Positions 12,154 to 22,467 of a stretch of DNA of 64,000 nucleotides are shown here, piece by piece. Source of the DNA: Lepus europaeus (lineage: Eukaryota; Chordata; Mammalia; Lagomorpha; Leporidae); contig NC_084835.1 of the NCBI RefSeq assembly GCF_033115175.1, positions 91,447,948-91,511,947 of the forward strand, written 5' to 3'. The first letter of the stretch is position 1, and the number at the start of each line of letters is the position of its first letter. Made by a program: the position numbers and the translations under genes. A model generated the notes under the pieces. That model searched no databases, was not told where the DNA came from, and was given only the letters and a program-made list of their open reading frames with translations.

Positions 12154-13874
12154 ATTTTTTTTTTTTAACTAAATAGCATCTTTATTGAGATGGTGTTTAA
12201 TTCTATTGACGCAATATGATTTGGTGCTTGTGTGGAAGAACAGATGTCCCAGAAATGAAGCCATTTAATATCTTCGACTATCAAATTCTGTTTTGTTGTT
12301 TGTTTTAGGTGCCAGCATGTTTTTGTATGCTTACTTAAAAGGAAAAACACATAGCATGCTCCTATCCTGGCAGATGGCTGTGAAGGAAAGAGTACTAGCC
12401 AGTGTATTCATTACCGTTATCTTCTCTCCAATCTCCTACCTGTGTCCATTCAGGCTGAATATTGGCAGGAGGTTGCTTATAAACAATCACAGAAAATTTG
12501 TGGACATGGGAGTGACTGACTTTTTGTTGGTCATGGGCACGTTTGTTGTTTACAGCAAATCTCCATCCTGATTGTTGTATATTTGTGTGTTACATTTGGC
12601 AAGGAGTACTAAGAATCCCCACATGAGTCCGACAGAGTTGGAGCTCAAAGCCGGAGCAGCTTCACTGAGGCATTGCTCAGGAACCCCACGTCTTCTGGAA
12701 AAGGTGGATTAGAAGGCTCTGGAGTCAGAATAAAGACATTGTGTTAGGAAAGATCTTCAGGGGCAAGTTTTAGGACTCCAGTAATTAGTGCCTATTCACC
12801 ATAGTCCAATTGCCTACTTGACATGCCCCACACCAGATGCCCAGTAAAAAAGATGAAAGAGGATACAGAGGGTACTGTAGTGCTTAGAAGATGAGAGGAG
12901 GAAACAGCTTCCCTAAGGCCACATAAGTCACACCTTCCCCCCTCCAGGCCCAGATGAAGTTTTGAAAAGGAGGGAAGGAATTTGAGTGATCAAACACTGT
13001 ACAACGTGCAACAAGCTGAGGATGTGTTATTTAAAGAGAGAGATTTCTTAAATTATTGCCTCAGATTAGCACTAAATTACTGGGCTGAATCAAAGTTCAA
13101 TCTCCCCTCTCCCTGCCACCACAAACACACACACACACACACACACACTGCTATCAATTACTCATGGACTCATGAGATAGAACAGATGAGTTAGAGAGAG
13201 TAAAGCAATTGTCTGCTCCTTGCTCATGTGAGCAAGACGTGAATGATGTTTAGCCAAACTGCCCATGCTTTTTTGGTCACTGGTATTTTCTACAGAAGTT
13301 TCCAGGCTCAACTAGTATCTATTGAACAACAACAGCAACAAAAATGGCATTTTAGATTGCTATTTTCTCTGATCTGACAAATTATTTTATTGTGTGGAAC
13401 CACAGGATGAGTAAATGTAAAATATCCTAAAGCAGGTAGATGATATATTCCTCAAAAAAAGGTACAGCATTCAGAATTGGCTAGTGCCTCCCTACATACA
13501 CACATGTATGTATTTGTAAGTGTGTATACACACACTTCAAAAGACATTTTAAGCATAGTGGGAATTTGTCACTATTTGTTGAACTTTGTTGAGGATTGCA
13601 AATTAGTCTACAATGGGCATTGATGTATATTGGCCAAAAGTTTCTTAGCACTTACTCTGCAGTGGAGACCTATTCACATTGTAGTTCTCTGAGCTTTTGG
13701 GAATGAATTAGATACCCAAGGTCTGGTTAGAAGTTGTCTAGGATAGGATCATAAAAAAGATCTTGATATTTTGATATTGAATACAATAGCCCTTAGGCAG
13801 AAATAGTTATATTTTAATACAGAACATTTCTTTCTATCTAGTCTTCTAGAAAGACTGCTTAAAATAATGATTGA
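12154..13874. other. No gene recognised; contains (CA)n at 13125-13149
   Basis: A 92-codon frame at 12293-12571 on plus is hydrophobic in parts but matches no family I know and has no splice or start context. The 12.6-13.0 kb part is somewhat less AT-rich and may be an old LTR, but nothing confirms it. A (CA)n microsatellite sits at 13125-13149. Confidence 0.45.
13125..13149. repeat. (CA)n microsatellite
   Basis: About 12 uninterrupted CA units. Confidence 0.95.
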
Positions 13875-14217
13875 GGGGCCTGCACTGTACACAGCAGGTT
13901 AACGCCATGGCCTGAAGTGCCAGCATCCCACATGGGTGCCAGTTCTAGTCCAAGCTGCTCCTCTTCCAATCCAGCTCTCTGCTATGGCCTAGGAAAGCAG
14001 TGGAGGATGACCCAAGTCTTTGGGCCCCTGCACCCTTGTGGGAGACCCAGAGGAATCTCCTGGTTCCCAGCTTCGGATCTGGATCAACGCAGCTCCGGCT
14101 GTTGCAGCCAGTTGAGGAGTGAACCATTGGATGAAAAACCTCTCTCTCTGCCTCTCCTCTCTTTGTGTAACTCTGACTTTCAAATAAATAAATAAATAAA
14201 TCTTTAAAAAAAAATAA
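13875..14217 (+). mobile_element. C SINE at the 5' end of the composite
   Basis: Complete, from 'ggggcctgcactgtacac' to an AAAT-repeat tail. Its 5' edge coincides with the 5' edge of the composite, and no duplication follows its own tail. Confidence 0.92.
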
Positions 14218-15700
14218 ATAAATCCTGGACTTTGGTTTTTCCAGTTTGGGCCCAACTGAAAAAATCGAAATACCTATGTCTCTCATCTTATAGAGACACC
14301 AACTAGTCAGGCTATTTGGATTATATTAGAAGTACTGTCAAGATGTGATTTGGTACCAAACTTTAAGTTTCTATAATGGAAAATGCTATTAATACAAATG
14401 TTTGAGAATTAAAAAGTCTAATGATCTTGTGTTACTAGACATGATAGTTATCTTAATGAGAAAGTCCCAGAGGCCTAAAGGGTTAAATAATTGTAAAATC
14501 CTACAGGTGCTTTCAAAAATACTGTGAAGTAAGCAAGTGCCTCTTGTTGGTTGATGAGTTTATAATTCAAACATGGCGACTTAAAGTCTTTTGTCATCCA
14601 CAGTTATATATGATTTGCTGCTCATAAAACTAAAGCGTTGTTGGTTCTGTGTTTAGCTGTCCTCCTATAGATTCCTATGGACTTTTTCCAGCCACTTCTA
14701 TTGTATTCAGTACTTTGGGATGGCTCTGTAAACAGATAAAGCCAATAATGTATTAACAGTACCAACTGAGAGAAAGTATGGTTAACTGAGGTTACTAAAA
14801 ACAAAAAGCAATTCAAATCAATTGGCAATCTACAAAAAGAGTTTAAGATTTTAAAAGCTATTATTAAAATTGCTATATTGGTCTACTACGCTATGTTATA
14901 TGTGTGTACATATTGTATGTCCACATGGGGAAATTTTATTAAGAGTTTTATTTTAAATGGCTTATGGATAAGATTGTCCATAAATATAAGCTGCTAAAAT
15001 CAATCAAAGATACATTTTAATTTGTGTGACCTGAATCTGTGTACCATATGTTTTAAACTTGTTGGTAGAAAGAAACTAAAAACATTTTAGATGGTTGTGC
15101 TTAAGTTTACTGGTTAAACAAAGTACACCATGTTAGATATTTAAGAGGTGTTTTCAAATACATGATTCTTAAAATTTATAGAAGGCATTGGACTTTCTGG
15201 TAAATGTTTTCTTAAGTTGTTATCTAATGGTTGAAACTGTTTGCTAAGTATTCATGTGATATTGCTAATGTCAGCAAGCGATCTAGGACTTGCTCCCTCA
15301 TTTCTCTATTCTAAGCCCAACTTGTTCTTTCATTTCTCTATTCTCTTCAAGGTAGGAAACTAATTCTATTATGAAGGAATCTGTAGGAGGCACAATTTAA
15401 TCTTTAGAGCTTATAAAAGAGATGGCTAACATTTTTCTGTAATAGCATAGCCAAAATAAGAACTTAAATAATAATCTCATAGCTAGATTCACTTCGCCAT
15501 CAGCGAAGTATACAGTAAGTAGACAAAACCTCCCTTTCAGACCAAAGGGAAAGAAAGTTTTAAAGTGAGAATATAATTTTCCTCATGGGCATTGTCTACC
15601 TTAGAAAAACTACTACAGAACATGCCTGTGACTATAGACATGTAGTTCAGGCCACCGAAGATTAGAGATGGGACTTGGTCACTCCCTTGACTTGCATCCT
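14218..15700 (+). mobile_element. AT-rich middle segment of the composite
   Basis: No frame of note and no L1 ORF2 motifs. It starts right after a second short A-rich/AAAT stretch following the SINE tail. It may be retroviral leader/gag remnant or lagomorph L1 3' UTR; I cannot decide by eye. Confidence 0.5.
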
Positions 15701-15754
15701 CTGGTCTGCTTTAACAAAAAAACAGGAGGAAAAGAAAGCTAGGCATCAGAAGCA

Positions 15755-15979
15755 ATGGTGGCAGGCCTATTAATGGCTGATCTGTACAGTGATCTGCCCT
15801 CAAGGAGACCCAACAGGCCAGTCCACTGCAGTGGCTTTCAATGTGGTAAGCCTGGGCTTCAGCAGAAGTCAGCTTGTGAAGAGCCCTGGCAGCTCTGCCA
15901 AGAGTTGGATCACTGGAAATGGACCTGCCCTGGAGGCGAAGGATGCCCAGGTCAGAGCCACAGATCTTATTGGCTCTAA
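15755..15979 (+). pseudogene. Endogenous retrovirus nucleocapsid-like remnant (two broken zinc knuckles)
   Basis: The 74-codon open stretch contains a paired zinc-knuckle layout like that of class I retroviral gag. Knuckle 1 (residues about 25-41) has C30-G-K-P-G, but Leu stands at the His position 35 and the last Cys is displaced to 41. Knuckle 2 (residues 45-58) keeps C48, H53 and C58 at the standard C-x4-H-x4-C spacing, but Trp45 replaces the first Cys. The sequence H-W-K-W-T-C-P around it is typical of class I gag. Stops and frameshifts follow. A protease-like stretch just downstream (about 16000-16200) is suggested only weakly. The initial Met is not a real start. This is a dead fossil. 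Confidence 0.65.
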
Positions 15980-16329
15980 GCTGAAAAGCCCTTCACTCAG
16001 CCCAACTTCCAAAGTGACCACTGCAGCTGAGGGGACAGCCGGGTAGGGTCAGCAACATTGCAGGCAGAACTTTAAGTTTCTTGTTAGAGATGCCACCTGC
16101 CTTTACCTAGCCAGCTCTCCTCCTAGGCCAGCCAAGTAATGAAAGTCAACAGAGTGCCTTCCCCTAGGAGGTTCACACCTCCCTTAGGATGTACCCCACG
16201 TGAAGAGATAGATAGGTCTGGGCCTCTTAACTTACAAGGCCTAAAGCCCAACAGATTATTATCAAGTCCCTTCTGTCAGGTTCTATTTGCCTCTCAATCA
16301 GAAAACTTAATTGTAGCTTAGACAGCACC

Positions 16330-17015
16330 TTTCTTAGCTCCTCTGGTGGTGACTCTGTCCTTTGTTCTAGACCCTGTCTAGCGCACTTGGGCCTCATTCC
16401 TTTGTAATCATAACCTCTACTCTACCACCAATGGCTCTACTCCCAACCTGTGTGTACTGATGGTCCTCTTCCCCACTTAATGCTGTATAATTGTTCAAAC
16501 CTGGTAAATGCCACTCTTAGGATCATTGGTTACTATCCTCACCCTGTTTTTTATGACCTTGTCTAAATATGATCAGAGTCGGCAAACTTGGAAGGCTTCC
16601 ATAGCCTTGGCAACTCATGACGACAGCCTAGGGTGGTTACTGGCGCCATAAACTAGAGTGTCAATTTGTTGGGTCAACAACAGGAGCCACTGTGTACTTG
16701 CTCCTCATGTGGGATCTCTGTCCTTAGTGTGCTGTACATTTTGATTTGATGCTATAACTAGTACTCAAACAGTATGTTTCACTTTGTGTTTCTACGTGGG
16801 TGCAAACTGTTGAAATCTTTATACTAAATTGATCTTCTGTATACAAAGAGAGTTGAAAATGAATCTTGATGCAAGTGGAAGGGGAGAGGGATCGGGAGAG
16901 GGGAGGGTTGTGGGTGGGAGGGAAGTTATGGGGGGGGGAAGCCATTGTAATCCATAAGCTGTACACTGGAAATTTATATTCATTAAATAAAAGTTAAAAA
17001 AAAAAGAAAAAAAAT
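16330..17015 (+). mobile_element. Lagomorph L1 3' end with poly(A)
   Basis: The terminal segment has a G-rich purine tract (about 16876-16940), then 'gccattgtaatccataagctgtac', 'ggaaatttatattcattaaataaaagtt' with AATAAA, and an A-rich tail. I recognise this order as the 3' end of rabbit L1 elements. The 5' limit of L1-derived sequence is uncertain. Confidence 0.8.
16876..16940 (+). repeat. G-rich polypurine tract, quadruplex-capable
   Basis: Many runs of 3-9 G separated by A or short spacers, ending in nine G. Such tracts are a conserved feature of mammalian L1 3' UTRs. Confidence 0.85.
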
Positions 17016-17074
17016 AAATAATGATTGAAGTCTGCCTCTGTTTTCTACCTCTGTGTATCACTATCTAAGCTTCT

Positions 17075-17430
17075 TTTTTTTAGATATATTTGTTTATTTA
17101 AAAGGCAGAGTGATGGCAGGTAGGTGAGTGGTGAAAGAAAGAGAGAGAGAGAGAGATCTTCTGTCTGCTGGTACACACCCAACATACCCAAAATAACCTC
17201 AACAGCTGACATTAGGCTAAGCCAAAGCCATGAGCCTGGAATTCTATCCAGGTCTCCCCCACTGGTGATAGGGAGTCAGAAAGAGCCATCATCTACTGTT
17301 TTCCTAGGTGCGTTTAACAAGAAGCTGGGTCAGATATGGGATAGTTGAGATTGGAACCAACACTTTAATAAGAGATGTTGGTGTTCCTAGCATTGTTCTA
17401 ACCTGCTGTACCACAATGCCTTCCCTTGTG
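17075..17430 (-). mobile_element. C SINE, old
   Basis: Reversed tail 'agatatatttgtttatttaaaaggcagag', GA body, diverged core 'ttctatccaggtctcccc' and 'taacctgctgtaccacaatgcc' head. Confidence 0.82.
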
Positions 17431-17435
17431 ACAAA

Positions 17436-17880
17436 TTATTTTAAAAGAGTGACTTCTTTCCTAATATAGAATGAAATGTTGGACTTGCTAATTGTTCCCC
17501 ATTCTCAACCTCACAAAGAATTTTCACAGTACGTAAATTCTTTTAACCAGGACTTGATGAGTTTAAAGAAAGAGTGAGAAACAAATGTGATATGAAACTC
17601 TGGAGCCAAAGATTGGCAAGTTGACATTTAAAGATAAAAAATAACATTCTCAAAATTAAAAATGTATGAAAAGACATGATGCAGAAAAGACACACTGATT
17701 GTGACCACGGAAAGATACAAGAAGAACAAGAAAGGGACCATGTTCCCAGGGTTCAGCTGTAGAAAAAGTGGAAAGCCTACAGAACATAAGAATGAATTTG
17801 TGAACCAGCGAACTACAAGGTTGCAGGAGGCTACCAGCAACTCCTGTGCACAGAAGATGATGGGATGCCATCTTCTCAGA
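17436..17880. other. No gene recognised
   Basis: Unassigned sequence leading into the 216-bp tandem units. A 131-codon minus frame (17656-18051) crosses the repeat boundary and looks like chance. Confidence 0.4.
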
Positions 17881-17882
17881 GT

Positions 17883-18320
17883 GAGGTGAGAGGAGCCTAC
17901 AAAAGCCCATACACAACAGACGATCTTGAATGAGGGAGAACCCTGCAGTTGCCCCTGACTTTGAGTCTGGCCTGGAGAACTGGTGGGAATCAGAGAACCC
18001 ATTTAAATCTATGCAGCAAGGGCACATTGTATTCCTCTTCTCCACCCCCAACAGAATGCCCAGTGGTATGCTGGAAGAAATGCCGTGTTCCTAGAACAAG
18101 GCCAGTGGAGGCTGCTATGACCTGGTTATGACTGGTGGATTTTGTCTGAGGGAGAACTCTATAGTCCCTACTGACTTTGAGTTTGGCCTGGATTGTTGGG
18201 ACAGGGGGCAGGACACTCATTCAGCTCCATAGGGATGCACATTACTGTTCTACATTTCCCCTACCAAAGTGCCAGACACAGCTTGTTGAGGTGGAGCACT
18301 AGCTGACCCCAGGCAGACAG
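17883..18320 (+). repeat. Two diverged tandem units of about 216 bp
   Basis: The word tgagggagaa starts at 17931 and again at 18147. Around it the units align as 'ctgactttgagt.tggcctgg' and further on 'gcacatt..ttc...tcccc'. They sit directly upstream of L1 ORF2 sequence in the same orientation. Confidence 0.6.
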
Positions 18321-18418
18321 GTGGCTAGCTCGTAAGATGGAGTGACACACTTCAATCAGAGATAGGCTTGTAAGACAGAGTGGAACCCCCTGCACCCTGT
18401 AACTGTGGCATAAATTCT

Positions 18419-19445
18419 CCAATTAAAAGACATAGACTGAATGGATTAAAAAACAAGACCCATCTATTTGCTGCCTACAAGGAACACACTTCACCAACAA
18501 AAATACACATGGACTGAAAGTGAAAGGATTGAAAAATATGTTCTATGCTAATGGAAAGCAAAAACAAACAGATGTAGCCATCCTAATATCAGAAAAAATA
18601 AACTTTAATCAAAAACTGTTAAAAGAGACAAAAGCATTATGTAATGATTAAGGAATCAGCTCAACAGGAAGTTGTGACTTAAGTAAATGTTTATATACTC
18701 AGTGCCAGGGCTGCTGGCTATTTAAAACAAATATTAATGGTTCTAAAGGGAGACACAGACTCCAATACAATAGTAATGGGGGACTTCAACACCCCACTTT
18801 CATCCATGGACAGATCAACGAGGCAGAAATTCAACAAACAACAGAGCTAATCTGAACTGTGGACCAAATGGAGTTTAGTGATATCTACAAACATTTCATC
18901 CCACAGATGCAGAATACAAATTCTTGTCATCAGTGCATGGAATAATCTCTATGATAGCCCATATGATGAGTCATGATGCAAGTCTTAACAAATCTAAAAA
19001 AAATTGAAATTGTACCATGTATCTTTTCTGACAATAATGGAATGAAAATGGATATTAACAACCTAAGACACTCTAGAAAATATGTAAACATGTGGAAACT
19101 GAACAACACACTCTTGGATGAACAGTGGGTCATAGATGAAATCAAAAGGGAAATAAAAAAAATCCTTGAAGCAAATGTAGATGATAATACAGCATATGAG
19201 ATCTTATGAAATACAGTGAAAGCAGTGTTAAGAGGAATGTTTACAGAAATTAGTGTCTACATCAAGAAATTGAAAGCATATCAAATAAATTATTTAACAG
19301 TGTATCTCAAGGACCTAGAAAAACGAAAACCAAATCCAAAATTAGTAGTTTGAAATTTAATAAAAGTTGGAGAAGGAACAAACAAAATTTAAATAAAAAG
19401 CAAAAAAAATTAATGAAATGAAGAGCTGATTTTTTGAAGAAAAAA
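18419..19445 (+). pseudogene. L1 ORF2 remnant (endonuclease domain and following region)
   Basis: Reading in shifting frames, this gives the mammalian L1 ORF2 endonuclease. A G-D-F-N catalytic motif lies at 18779-18790, then 'D-R-S' and the region leading to K-I-E-I-V-P-C-I-F-S-D-N-N-G-M-K at about 18995-19050. An intact 78-codon part (18973-19209) continues with W-K-L-N-N-T-L-L. Stops and frameshifts occur throughout, and no reverse-transcriptase motifs remain because the sequence jumps to the 3' UTR after about 19445. In an intact element ORF2 encodes the endonuclease/reverse transcriptase that drives L1 and SINE insertion; this copy is dead. Confidence 0.85.
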
Positions 19446-19479
19446 AAAGGAATAAGATCCAATTTCCATCAAATGATGA

Positions 19480-19872
19480 CTGAGTAGCAAAAATGTCATA
19501 TGTATACATGATGGAATACTACTCAGCCATAAAAAGTATGAAATCCTGTCTTTTGCAAAAAAATGAATGCAACTGGAGACCATTGTGCTTAGTGAAATAA
19601 GCCAGACCTCAAAAGACAATTATTATGTTTTCTCTAATTTGTGGTAGATAATATATAATGTAAAAAAAAAAAAACACAAACTGAATGTAAAAGAGTGAAA
19701 TTGACATTATATTTTGATTATCAATTATAACCCTTGGCTATATTTCTGTGAAACAGTGTTCTTTCTAGTTTTTACTTGTTGAACACTATATTTAGTGAAG
19801 TATTAAACTACTATGATTATGAAGTTAGGGGAAAGTACGTTACCTTAAAAATTAAATGACAAAAAAAAAAAG
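19480..19872 (+). mobile_element. L1 3' UTR, joined to ORF2 by an internal deletion
   Basis: The phrases 'tgatggaatactactcagccataaaaagtatgaaatcctg', 'gcaactggagaccat' and 'agtgaaataagccagac' belong to the mammalian L1 3' UTR. It ends in an A-run at about 19861-19872. Confidence 0.82.
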
Positions 19873-21754
19873 AAAGGAAGGAGGACAGTGGAAGGGAGTA
19901 AGGAAGGAAGAAAATAAGGATCCTTATGTTCATAGACTTCAGTCTTTGAAGTACATGAAATCTGTTCTATTTATATTAACAAAATATTAAAACATAAAGA
20001 AAATTCTCAAAGACTTCATTGTGTTAGAAAATGTACCAAACACTACTATTTATGGATAGAGCAATCTTCAGATTTTAAAAAAAATGCATGCCCAGCATGG
20101 AAAAGTAAGTGATAATGACTATGCTTACTGGATTGCAATTTCTTAGAAACACAAGAGACATAATTTGATGAAGGGCATAATTTATAAGACCTTTTCAGGT
20201 GTGTGAGGATTCCAGGGCCCGAGATTCCAGGCAATGAAGCATTTGCTGGAGGTGAATGTGTCCATTTCATGAGACAATGCAAAGAAAGTAGGAAATAACC
20301 CAAGTTCTGACTTTAAGAGTCTTGCTAACTTTATATCACCACCATGTTTGTTCTTTTTTTTCTTTTCTTTTCTAAGTATGAATGCTTTAGAATGAAAGGG
20401 ATAGTGGATTTTATTCTAGAGGCAATATAGAATGGGGAAAACTGGCTAGTTTGTGTCCCACTACATGGAAGACATGGTCTGAGAATTATGGTCAGGGGCA
20501 GAGAGGAAGCAGTTACAAACAAAACATATATGTAGGATAAGACTGTAGCTCTCAGAGCCTAGAAGAAAGAACAGAGATGTGTCTGTTTGAGAAAGGGCTC
20601 TGATCCCAAGCAGTAAAAAGATCTACAATATCCTGAAAAAAATATTTTAGTGGAATGACTAAAACAGTTAAAATCTCTAAATTTCATTTTAGTTACATAT
20701 TACTATGTAAACTGTTTATATGTCATCTAAGAATTCATAATTCCACTATTCTTCGAGTGGAATGTATCTCCATGGAAATGGTTAAGCAACAGGAAGTCAG
20801 GGTTTAAGTTTAAGTCATCCATTTCTGCATTTGCAGAGCTTATCAAGTGCCAAAGGCATCCTGCGTAAAAGAAAAAGTGACAGAATATCAAATGTAGAAG
20901 ATCCCGCAGCCCTCCCACTCCCTAGTTAATGATAAAAGCTGCCCAACCCATGAAGATTGGCTTGATGGATTCCATCTCATGCTTGGCATTATGGTTTTTC
21001 TCTCACCACTTTTCTATTTAAGATTCAGAACTGTCTGTGATAATGTTCTTTCTGAGCTTGAATTTAAATAAACCATTTTACACAATGGTGAAGATGAGTG
21101 AATGGACAATTTCATTTTACATGATGACCCAGTATATAACAAACAGGAGAAAACCTTCTAATGGGTGGCGTTTCATGTAAAAAGTGTCAAGAGATTCTGG
21201 AAATCCAAGGGGAGCATAGGGTGTCTGGAGTCTTTGAGCGTCTGGCCCTGCGGGTGGTTCTAGCAGATGCAGATGTCTAGGAGGGACACCTCAGTGGGAA
21301 AGAGAGAAGTGTCCCTTCATGACTATATAAATTGCCAGATTCATAGGAGCGGCCCTCTTACCCCTGCAGAGATGATATCTTTTTGCCACAGCAGAGTGAC
21401 TTCACTGTGATAATTTGGCCAGCCCTTAACAGTGACCAGAATACTGTAAATATGGGAATATTTAATTTCAACTCTGCAGAGACCCGCAACCAGTTCCTAT
21501 TGTTAATAATTTCTCTAAAGTTCATCTCTGGAACATTTAAGAAGCAATACAACTTGTACACTTAGGCTGCAAGTTCCTGTTCTGAATTATTTCCTGAACT
21601 CCTTCATTATTTACTGAGATTCCTGAAATACAAACAACCAGAGTGTTATCAGGCAAAGGCAGATCCCTTGAGCCTTTTATCATTCTGGCTGCAATTTTGC
21701 ATATTTCCTTTATAACCAGACAGCATACCAAATGAAGCTAGACTCTTTAAAAGG
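19873..21754. other. RIT2 downstream flank, no gene recognised
   Basis: Mostly unique-looking sequence with a GGAA-rich patch at 19873-19915. Frames of 60-85 codons on both strands (such as 20046-20303) show no domains. Confidence 0.5.
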
Positions 21755-22011
21755 AAATGAGGCAATTGGAATGTCAATTTTATTTAGCAATATATTGTAA
21801 AAACTAAACAGCATATCCGGCTGATTGACAAAATCCATCCAACTGTTAAAGGCAAAACAAAACTATCTCAAGAGGTACAGTTATGCAGATCTTGCTTTTA
21901 CCTACAGACAGACATTTAAAGAGAGACAGAGACAGAGAATATTGAAACAAAATGCTACACTTGGAATTTTCTGGCTGATGAAATTCAGAGAGAGATTTAA
22001 AAACAGGGATC
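21755..22011 (-). other. RIT2: Probable RIT2 3' untranslated region
   Basis: This is the minus-strand sequence directly after the RIT2 stop codon. It has no long frame and no recognisable repeat. The first canonical poly(A) signal lies about 230 bases past the stop, which would give a short 3' UTR. Cleavage near 21755-21765 is inferred from the signal; a longer isoform cannot be excluded. Confidence 0.6.
21779..21784 (-). terminator. RIT2: Candidate RIT2 poly(A) signal AATAAA
   Basis: The minus strand reads AATAAA, followed 20-60 bases downstream by T-rich and TG-rich sequence that fits a cleavage-factor binding region. It is the nearest canonical signal to the RIT2 stop codon. Confidence 0.55.
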
Positions 22012-22239
22012 TCATGTCATGTTTTCTTTTTTCTTCTTTAAGGAGCCTTTTAGCTTCTTCCAGAGGCTGTCCTTTCTCTTCAGTTTCTTCTCCATCAAGG
22101 ATGGCGTGGATTCCTTTTTGCGGATTTCCCTCACTAAGCCATGAAAGGCATCATCAATACAGAATCTGAGGGCTGCAGAGGTCTCAAAAAAAGCACAGTT
22201 ATATTCTCGGGCCAGATTCAAGCCTTCTTCTGTAGAGAC
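22012..22239 (-). CDS. RIT2: RIT2 terminal coding exon (Ras-like GTPase Rit2/Rin), C-terminal 75 residues
   Basis: Rit2 is a small Ras-family GTPase of neurons that acts at the plasma membrane. On the minus strand a pyrimidine-rich tract and AG acceptor (22240-22241) lead straight into an open frame of 75 codons ending in TGA at 22012-22014. It begins V-S-T-E-E-G and carries the G5 nucleotide-binding motif E-T-S-A at exon residues 19-22. A helix with [13 protein letters not shown] follows, then a Lys/Arg-rich tail. There is no CAAX prenylation box, as is typical of Rit proteins, which bind membrane and calmodulin through this basic tail. Human RIT2 is 217 residues, so this is about residues 143-217; the GTP-binding P-loop and switch regions are in upstream exons. 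Against human RIT2 from memory there are about five substitutions, all conserved-looking. RIT1 is the close paralogue, but the C-terminal S-L-W-K-K-L-K segment fits RIT2 better. Confidence 0.95.
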   Translation of the reverse strand, partial: VSTEEGLNLAREYNCAFFETSAALRFCIDDAFHGLVREIRKKESTPSLMEKKLKRKDSLWKKLKGSLKKKKENMT

Positions 22240-22252
22240 CTAAGAGGAAAAT
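22240..22252 (-). promoter_or_regulatory. RIT2: RIT2 last-intron splice acceptor
   Basis: Read on the minus strand, a T/C-rich run (ttttcctctt) ends in AG immediately before the V-S-T-E-E-G codons. This fixes the exon start at 22239 in phase with the known protein. Confidence 0.85.
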
Positions 22253-22467
22253 AAGTGATATTAAAAAGAGAAGGAAGAGATCTTTGCATCAAAAAATAGA
22301 CTCTCTGCTAGAGCTGAGAGCCTCAGTTATATGAGAAAACAGTAAAATGTGAGAATTTATTTTAAGAAATATTCCCAGAATTTCTGAATTGAAGGAGACA
22401 TCAGAAATTAGAATTTCTGAAAGTACAAGAAATGAAAACTCATTTTAAAGAGAACAGCCTTCCAGAC

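Larger units (their letters stand above)
13862..17028 (+). mobile_element. Composite retro-insertion: C SINE + ERV remnant + L1 3' end, one TSD
   Basis: A perfect 13-bp duplication, aaataatgattga, lies at 13862-13874 and 17016-17028. It brackets everything between: a C SINE (13875-14217), about 1.4 kb of AT-rich sequence, a decayed retroviral nucleocapsid-like stretch (15755-15979), and a lagomorph L1 3' end with AATAAA and poly(A) (16330-17015). The SINE has no separate duplication at its own 3' tail. This fits one target-primed reverse-transcription event that made the whole 3.1 kb. Alternatives are L1-to-SINE template switching, or the middle being ordinary rabbit L1 3' UTR. Confidence 0.65.

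Noticed and set aside
12293..12571. 92-codon frame with hydrophobic segments
   Set aside because: Reads loosely like a membrane protein, but I recognise no family, there is no promoter or splice evidence, and it follows a SINE T-run in intergenic DNA.
13125..13149. CRISPR-like or other spaced direct repeats
   Set aside because: Only dinucleotide microsatellites and SINE copies repeat here; there are no regular unique spacers, and the DNA is mammalian.
13875..13960. tRNA-like segments at SINE heads
   Set aside because: C SINE heads derive from a tRNA and keep B-box-like sequence, but they do not fold as complete tRNAs and belong to the SINE.
15755..16330. Functional retroviral gene
   Set aside because: Key zinc-binding residues are missing, and stops and frameshifts surround the segment, so it is a fossil only.
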